A DNA stretch of 64,000 bases from Gnetum montanum (lineage: Eukaryota; Streptophyta; Gnetopsida; Gnetales; Gnetaceae). Below the pieces are notes generated by a model. It had not been told where the DNA came from. It saw only the letters and a program-made list of their open reading frames with translations, and did no database searches. Both the position numbers and the translations under genes were made by a program. The DNA is taken from positions 186,001-250,000 of the forward strand of contig MNCI01036636.1 in NCBI GenBank assembly GCA_015680685.1. The letters run 5' to 3'. Below are positions 57,663 to 64,000 of the stretch, piece after piece; the first letter of the stretch is position 1; every line of letters begins with the position of its first letter.

Positions 57663-58473
57663 TGATGAGTGGTGAGGTATGCCTACACTCAACCATAGAA
57701 ATACGAGCATCTCATGCGCGATCTAGTTGAACTCTAAGGACTAAGTGGTTACATGCCTTAATGAAACACTTAAGGTTAATCAATCACTATCTTCCCAAAC
57801 TTACTTGTATTGTGATGGTTGTATGGTTAAGTAAGCTTGAGGCGTATGATTTTTGTATGTTTTATCTTTTTAATGTCTTATGCTAATAGGGGAAGGTGAA
57901 GAGACTAAGTGACTAACTTTCATTAACTATTCAGTAACTAAGTTCTAATTGTCCTAGCACCAGTATTTGTTCCCACTTGCCACACACACCTTGAACAAGT
58001 GCAATATTTTTGGGATTACCAAATGCTACTCATTACTAGGTTACCAAGCGTTACACATGTGCTTGAACTGATCGTACTGAATACACTTAACTAGGAGAGT
58101 CAAGGGTTGATAGAGATTTAATTATCTAGGAAAGCATTTAAACATTTAATAATAATTGATTCCTATTTAGCTTAGTCCATATCCTGCAAGGTTTATTAGA
58201 TAGTTCATCTTTATTGTTGTAGACAAATGTGTGCTCAAGTACAATTTTCTGGAATAAAGATATGTTTACTTTAAGACTCCTACTATAGGCACATGGAAAT
58301 TATTCTAACTCTAGAATAGTAAAAATACTATAGTTTGGCTAAGGTCTAAGTCTAGATGCCTAAAATAAGGAAAGCAACATCTTATTTATAGACATTGCAA
58401 TAGGCTACGATATCACGTACGCAATATTGCAGGGGTGGACATGATATCATGTATGGAATATCATTGTTCATCA
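57663..58473 (-). repeat. Ath-6 3' LTR (811 bp)
   Basis: On the minus strand it starts TGATGAACAATGATATTCC and ends CACTCATCA. U3 again has ATATCATGT/GATATCACGTACGC words (58390-58460). The PPT TCAGTCATGGAGGTA precedes it on the minus strand (58474-58489). It contains one single N at 57589 in the neighbouring Ath-5 part, not in this LTR. Confidence 0.88.
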
Positions 58474-60527
58474 TACCTCCATGACTGAATGAAAACTCAT
58501 CCTCAAGTTTCTTAAAAAATATTGGAAAGGTATGGGATTATTTACTTGAATGATACTAATGGTGAATGGGGTGACATGTGAACGGATCATCATTACAACA
58601 CATGACAATATTAGTGTTCATGAAAACAAGAGTGAAAACTATATACATTTGACATCTAGCCTTATTTGGTAGCTGAGAGAGAAGATAGAGAGAGAGAAAA
58701 AAAAAGAAGTCTATTGCTACCAATGCCAAGATTGCACATTCTGTTATCCATCCATAACCATGCCATCGATCTTGTTCCTTGAATAACTACTCTAGCACCA
58801 ACCCATTCCAAGTGTTCCATCAAGATCTAATTCATTGGTGTATGACACAACACAGTCTTATATTAGCAAGGGTAAATGAATCACAATGCAGTTGATACCT
58901 TGCCTCAGTGTAAAGTCTATTGGCTAAGTTTTGATATGGTTGATGCAGATTCTGGAGATATAATATTGGTGACTACCCAAGGTGTAGGGGTTAGGAGAAA
59001 ATTGAAGAAATTGGACTAAGACCCCCATGACTAAGGGCAAAGCTTTGGTAGTGAGAGAATGGAAAAGAAGAATAAGGAATAAGGAATATGGAGAAAAAGA
59101 AACAACGGTAACACCAATAAAATGGATTTCAGGGATGGAAATGAACAAAATAAAAGTTGATTGTAGAAAATGTTTAAGGGAAAGAAATTAATGGATGGAC
59201 AAAATAGGAATGCTAGTGGGTCCTTCCGAAAGTAGGCTCATGCCCTTAATGCCCGGACAATCCCACATTCAAAGAGTCCGTAGCCTCTAGAAATGTCATT
59301 TGGACACACAAGTGAAAGTCTTAACCATAAGAATTTACCAAAAAGAAAACAATGAATCAACCAAAATATATACTATTGATACAATTTACAATGAGGTAAA
59401 AAATGGAGAAAGAAGGATGGAAAGAAGAGAATGAAATGGAGTCTCAAGAACAAGGTGGTGTACAGCCCTTTGTGTATTAATGGTTAATGTGACTTAGTAG
59501 ATCTCATTCCAAATCCAGCCTCAAACAATTCACATCCAGTGACTTCACATTAATACATTTGGCCAATCCATCCACTTGCAGTAATGAAAATGCTTCTGCC
59601 AAAAATTCACCACCATTCTAACAAAATGAAAAAGGAGAAAGTAGGAAACGAGAAAGGGCCCTAGTTAGAGGAAACATGTTTATTTAGTTCCATAACCAAT
59701 GCTTGTAGCCCTGAAAATTATTTCATCTAAGGGATGTGCTTTGAATTCCCACTCCTTTCTCCTTTTTTTCTATGAGAACCACACCATGCAAAGACTTATT
59801 ATTTTTATTAGCTCAGCTTCCCGATAATGGAGCAACATTGGAATGGTAAGGGAAACTCAAGAAGAAAACATCCAAGCACCCAAGAGAATGGCCAACACAA
59901 ATGCATCAAGTCCCCTTGAAGTGACACCCTTTTCTATCCTTGAGTCCTTCGTTAGTTTGAGAAATGCCTAGTCACTGATTCGTTGATAATTCTTATTATT
60001 TAAGGAAAGGGATTATACAGTTCCAAGCCAAGAGAGACCATAGAGATTCATGGATGCATGGATGACATGGACTCATTGCCTGTTATATCAAAAGAGCCAT
60101 ACCCTAGTATTAACATCATAACTCAAAGGTAAAAACAAGACATTAACAATCAATGGAATACAATTCATACCATCTTCAGGAGCACTTATTAGGTGAAAAA
60201 CTTAACAAAATAAATAAATATACAACTAAATGAAAAATTATGAATGATGTTGCAAAACAAAAACAAGAAAAGTTAAAGAAATTTTCAAAACAAAAATGAG
60301 TAAAACAAAAACTTAAGAAGGGAATTGAGGGCCTTGATTGATTAGCATAGGTGGCCATCTCCCCCATGACTAAGTTGGAAGGGGGAGATTCGAAATAATG
60401 ATCGAGGTCATCCTCTCTTTGATGTTTTATGTGCATTGACCATTCTAAATTCATGGCAAGGTTTTGGCTATTGCACATTGATTAGTAGTTTTTTATTGGA
60501 GCATTTTTTTGAAGTTTTTGGAAATGT
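58474..60527 (-). other. Ath-6 3' noncoding region
   Basis: Carries three copies of TTAGTCATGGGGG or near variants on the minus strand (60361-60373, 59022-59034, 58476-58488), a purine tract at 58669-58710, and the unoccupied Tat-C target at 59110-59124. Similar throughout to Ath-2 at 16693-17268 plus 34764-36005. The minus frame at 60176-60478 is hydrophobic and poorly conserved in length; I do not call it a gene. Confidence 0.75.
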
Positions 60528-61261
60528 CTAGCTTCCCCCTATTGATGTTTTCAGGATAAGGGTTGAAAGTTGGTGACACTCTTCCTCCAGTGTATTTATA
60601 CTTTTGATGTGGGTGAAAATTGTTCCCCTAGTTAGTTCCATGAATGTTGGTGAGTTGCTCTCCTGATCAGCTATCAACCACTGGGTGTTTTCTTGTTGTG
60701 TGGTTGCTACATTCAAGCACTCATGTATGTTAATTTCTTGGGCAGACCAATTGCATGCAAGAAATGTTGAACATTCTTGTGTGCAATCACATCTAGTATC
60801 ACTGTATGTGATGCATGGAACTTTCTTCCTCTTGATCTTCCCAAAAGTATTTTTCTTAGATATTTCTAGGGAAAGATTACAGATTTCTAGGCATGCGTTT
60901 ATGGTACTTAGCCATGCCATTCCCATTATTATTAGGAAGTCTCCTTTGTCATTGTTTACTTGTATCACTAGGAAATCAGCTAGGTATGACCACCAGTAGC
61001 AAGGGGATAGTGATGGATTGGTCAGACAACTCTAAGCAAATATTGCTCTTCTTTAGTGGAGGTAGGTTCTAGGCTTTATACATCTCTTGTGATATTAAGT
61101 TGACTCTAGAACCTGAGTCTAGAAGAGCTTTACATGGTTAATTCCTAGTGACTTGGAGATAGATTAAAGGGATTCTGGGGTTAGAGAATTTCCTGGAAAG
61201 GTGGCCCTTCTTAATCCAGCCAGTGATGACATGTGTTAACATAACCATGTGCGTTGAGCTC
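60528..61261 (-). pseudogene. Ath-6 aspartic protease
   Basis: Catalytic block LLDSGSRVNLISQEMYKA with DSG at 61111-61119 (minus). Then the open frame 60968-60528: IIMGMAWLSTINACLEICNL, KRKKVPCITYSDTRCDC, and the tail with CHQLSTLILKTSIGGS. It closely matches the Ath-4 frame 52571-53146. The next conserved words after a short spacer are those that follow integrase in Ath-2 (near 60370), so pol is missing between them. Confidence 0.8.
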
Positions 61262-63660
61262 TATTTTTGGTTTGAAGGGAGATCTGAAGCCTTATTTGAT
61301 GAAGAACCATTCTGAGGCTGAACCGGTTGTGATTGTGGGAGCTTGGTTGGACTATTAGTTCTAAAGAAATATCTTCTCTTTATGTTGTTGTTAGAACTAG
61401 TAGTGGATTGACAGTTTATAACTCTTGTAGCATTGCATTGCAGTGGTTGAGTGGGGAGTTCCCCTTGCATTGTTGGAGAGGGTGGTAATGGAGCTATCGG
61501 TGTGAGAGTTGTGGATGGATTTGGAGGATGGTATGTTTGTGGGTTTTCTCTCTTAGGCGAAGGAGTCCTATAATACTCTTGAGCTTGGTAGTGACATTGT
61601 GATGTCATGTGACTAACTAAGTCACATGGAGAGATTGGCTACTACACGTAGTAGCCATATGGATCTAGTTGTTGATAAGGGTATTGTTGCCTCGGTAGTG
61701 GCATCCCTCATGAATGTGGGTATTGCCACTATTCGTGTTTCTCCATAGGTTGTGCTAGAGTTCCAATTGGATAATACATTAGTGGTTGGTGGAACTACCT
61801 TGGGTTACCTTGGGGATAAGGTAACCATCGAGGTTCTTTCCATTTGTTAAGTCGTGGGTTAAGTGCATACACCCCAAACTCNTCTTTCCATTTGTTAAGT
61901 CATGGGTTAAGTGCATACACCCCAAACTCTTGTAGATGTGAGATTACTGGGCAACATCCCTTAGGATGGTCATATTGACATATCTCACATCCACCATCAT
62001 TTTCTATGTCAGAATCCAAAACCTCTCGATAATGGCCATTTTACCCTTACCTTTGTTACGTGCATGGTCCAAATCCCTGTTTTTCTTTTTGTCATAGCCA
62101 CTACTTCATTCCTTAGACTCCTTTGCGATTTTGAGAACAATTTTAAATGTACTATCTAAGGAGTCCCACATTTGGTCTACCTTCACCGACACTTCTGTTC
62201 TTAATTTTTGCAGTGGCAAGGTTTTCCTATTCATCATCTCTTTGAGTGGTGACTCTTCNTGTCATCTCATAGATGGACTTAGGAATGAAACCAGGAGAAC
62301 CCTTGGAANTCCTACTGTGAGTAAACATGGCTTGGGCAATGATGTAGAAGTGCATAATATTGGCCCATGGTAGCATCTAAGGATTCATGACTTCCTTGAT
62401 TCCATCCTTGATTTGCTTTCACAGGTTGGACACCTGGGAGTACATTTGATACTTATTGTTAAATAGTTCTAGCATCATACTCCACCTTTGAATGGATTCT
62501 GGATCTAAGGATTAGTACTAGCTTTCTGCTTCTTTTACTAGTGTCCTTGGGAACAACTTTAGCTTTTTCCATTCGTTCTCAATGTTTTGCAAGGCACATG
62601 GATCATGAAATGCCTGTAAGTGGTTCTGAGGATCAATGTTGTATCCCCCTTCAAATCATGGGATATTATTCATGTCTAACCTCTTGATCCTTCTCTCTTT
62701 TTGGTGCTTTGTGGGAATTATTGCAACCTCTATGATGTCTAACATGCTTCAGGTTGCAAGTAGGGGTTCTTCATGGTCATTTATTTCATAGCATCTATGA
62801 TGTCTACGTGGTTCCCTACTCTCCATTATTGCATGCTATGATTATCTAGAGTGTCCTCGTCCTTGCTCTTAACTCTCTTGTTGAGGTTTCTCAGTGTGTT
62901 TACCTTTATCCTCATGGTTAGGTTCCTTATGACTACATCCTAATACTGAAGGAGAGGGTAAATGTGATGATGAAGGTGAATAAGAAGAAGAACCATCATG
63001 ATGATGATGTTTCCTACCTTGTCTTTGGTGGTCTTGGCCCCGATCGTGATTACAATCAGATTGGCTACCCTTATCATGTGTTTGTGTTTTCTTATTAAAC
63101 ACTTGGTGTTAGTGGGGATCAGAATCAGTATTTTGAATCATGGAGTGAAGGTTCTGATGCACCACCTCCTCACTATCATTAGGAGAGGGAACATTATTTT
63201 GTGGAGAACCTATTGAAATAGTTTCACCACCCTCAATTTTGCTTAAGATGGGTGGAGTGTTATGGGGTATTTTTCCCTTCAACAATGTATAGTATCACTG
63301 CTATTGCAAGTCCCTTTTATGTTTTGCTTCTATGGGATGGTAGTCCCTTGTGTCATGGTTGCATGAAACGTACTCTGCAAACAACTATGACATGCCTATT
63401 CGTACAAGAGCACGACGGAGCATGTTGGGGACTGCTTGGTTTGGAGGCAACACTATGTTACCCTCCAAGTCTCTCCAACACAGTTGTTCAAATTGATGGA
63501 GAATAAAGGTAAAGTTGGGTACATATTCATTGTGATGAATATATACCACACAGAATTATTAAGGAACTAGTGGATCTTGGTTACATGTGTTCTGCCACTG
63601 ACTGTCTCTTGTGTTTATCCTAGGTGATGAAGTGCTTTTATATAAAGAATAAGACATTTT
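61262..63660 (-). pseudogene. Ath-6 gag (broken, with assembly defects)
   Basis: N-terminal block with NFTFILHQFEQLCWRDL near 63500. A low-complexity H/S/D stretch at 62869-63102 includes SDCNHDRGQDHQRQ and DGSSSYSPSSSHLPSPS. The core is near 62580-62760, matching the Ath-4 core, and the metal-binding-like end near 61960. The C-terminal P/Q/T-rich part is at 61261-61608, with YYRTPSPKRENPQTYHPPNP. Two internal Ns bracket a 49-bp piece (62260-62308) that is in the wrong orientation for this element, and a 46-bp phrase is duplicated across the N at 61882. Frames are therefore partly broken by the assembly and not only by mutation. Confidence 0.7.
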
Positions 63661-63784
63661 AGTCTTATTCAGTGTGCTATTTACCATTATCTAATTTTTC
63701 TTTTGATCAACCCTAAGGGTTTTTTCTAGCATCCCAATGATATGAATGATCTCCTATGTTCTACGTAGTGCACAAACAACTGAG

Positions 63785-63803
63785 TCCCTAGCAATGGTGC
63801 CAA
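63785..63803 (-). other. Ath-6 primer-binding site
   Basis: The minus strand reads TTGGCACCATTGCTAGGGA directly after the LTR end, a two-base variant of the Ath-4 site. Confidence 0.75.
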
Positions 63804-64000
63804 TGATGAGTGGCGAGGTATCCCTACACTCAACGATATGAATACGAGCATCTCACATGTGATCTGGTAGAAATTCAAGGACTAAGTGCTTACACGCCTT
63901 AATGGAACACTTAAGGTTAATCGCTATCTTCCCATACTTACTTGTATTGTCATGGTTGTATGGTTAAGTAAGCTTGAGGAGTATGATTTTTATATCTTTT
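63804..64000 (-). repeat. Ath-6 5' LTR, U5 end only
   Basis: The plus strand starts TGATGAGTGGCGAGGTATCC. Matches 57663-57860 closely. The minus-strand PBS TTGGCACCATTGCTAGGGA lies next to it at 63785-63803. Confidence 0.88.

Larger units (their letters stand above)
57663..64000 (-). mobile_element. Ath-6: Athila-like gag-pro element, 5' LTR running off the window
   Basis: A minus-strand element with 3' LTR 57663-58473, 3' noncoding 58474-60360, protease, gag, leader and PBS, and 5' LTR from 63804 to beyond the edge. Its left flank is GCATT (57658-57662); the right flank is not visible. There is no RT or integrase between protease and the 3' noncoding region, and the join is the same as in Ath-4. 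It lies inside the Ath-5 LTR. Confidence 0.85.

Overview
This window is repeat-rich nuclear DNA from a plant, most likely a seed plant with a large genome. It consists almost entirely of nested Ty3/gypsy LTR retrotransposons. The species cannot be told from the sequence. I see no intact host gene, no rRNA or tRNA gene, no CRISPR array and no prokaryotic operon. The two N runs (16293-16692 and 40802-41651) and several single Ns mark a draft assembly. Element names below are my own labels.

Two superfamily branches are present. The first is Tat-like: LTRs start TGAAACACC and end ACA, a primer-binding site (PBS) resembles TGGCGCTAGAAGGAGGGCC, and the fullest copy has two RNase H domains. The second is Athila-like: LTRs start TGATG and end CTCATCA, the PBS resembles TGGCACCGTTGCCGGGGA, and the RT carries FMDDFS.

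Left part, 1-13871: Tat-A (minus strand, running off the left edge) has its 5' LTR at 12864-13871. Its gag is split by Tat-B (2134-10686, minus), which has both LTRs and the target-site duplication GGGTT. Tat-B encodes gag and protease only. Region 13872-15221 is not clearly a transposon and holds one unexplained ORF.

Middle, 15222-44515: an old Athila-like element, Ath-1 (minus; pieces 15222-15974 and 42280-44515), is interrupted by Ath-2 (minus, 15975-42279). Ath-2 is in turn interrupted by Tat-C (plus, 17269-34758, duplication CCAAT). Tat-C is a 17.5-kb element with gag, protease, RT, RNase H, a second RNase H and integrase. It also contains a broken antisense gene with short introns between protease and RT. 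An unoccupied copy of the Tat-C insertion site is visible at 59110-59124.

Right part, 44516-64000: Ath-3 (plus) interrupts Ath-1 and is itself interrupted by Ath-4 (plus, 48717-56006, duplication AACCC/AACAC) and by an LTR of Ath-5 (minus, from 57074). Ath-6 (minus, 57663 to beyond the right edge) lies inside the Ath-5 LTR. Ath-3, Ath-4 and Ath-6 carry gag and protease but no RT or integrase. Ath-1 and Ath-2 carry pol remnants.

All coding regions are decayed by stops and frameshifts. The gag-pro-only copies would have needed RT and integrase supplied by relatives such as Tat-C or Ath-2. The most unusual points are the antisense intron-bearing gene in Tat-C, the DDG protease motif in all three Tat copies, the palindromic GCGTATACGC arrays in the Tat-B promoter region, and a 13-base TTAGTCATGGGGG motif repeated at matching positions in the Athila-like 3' regions.
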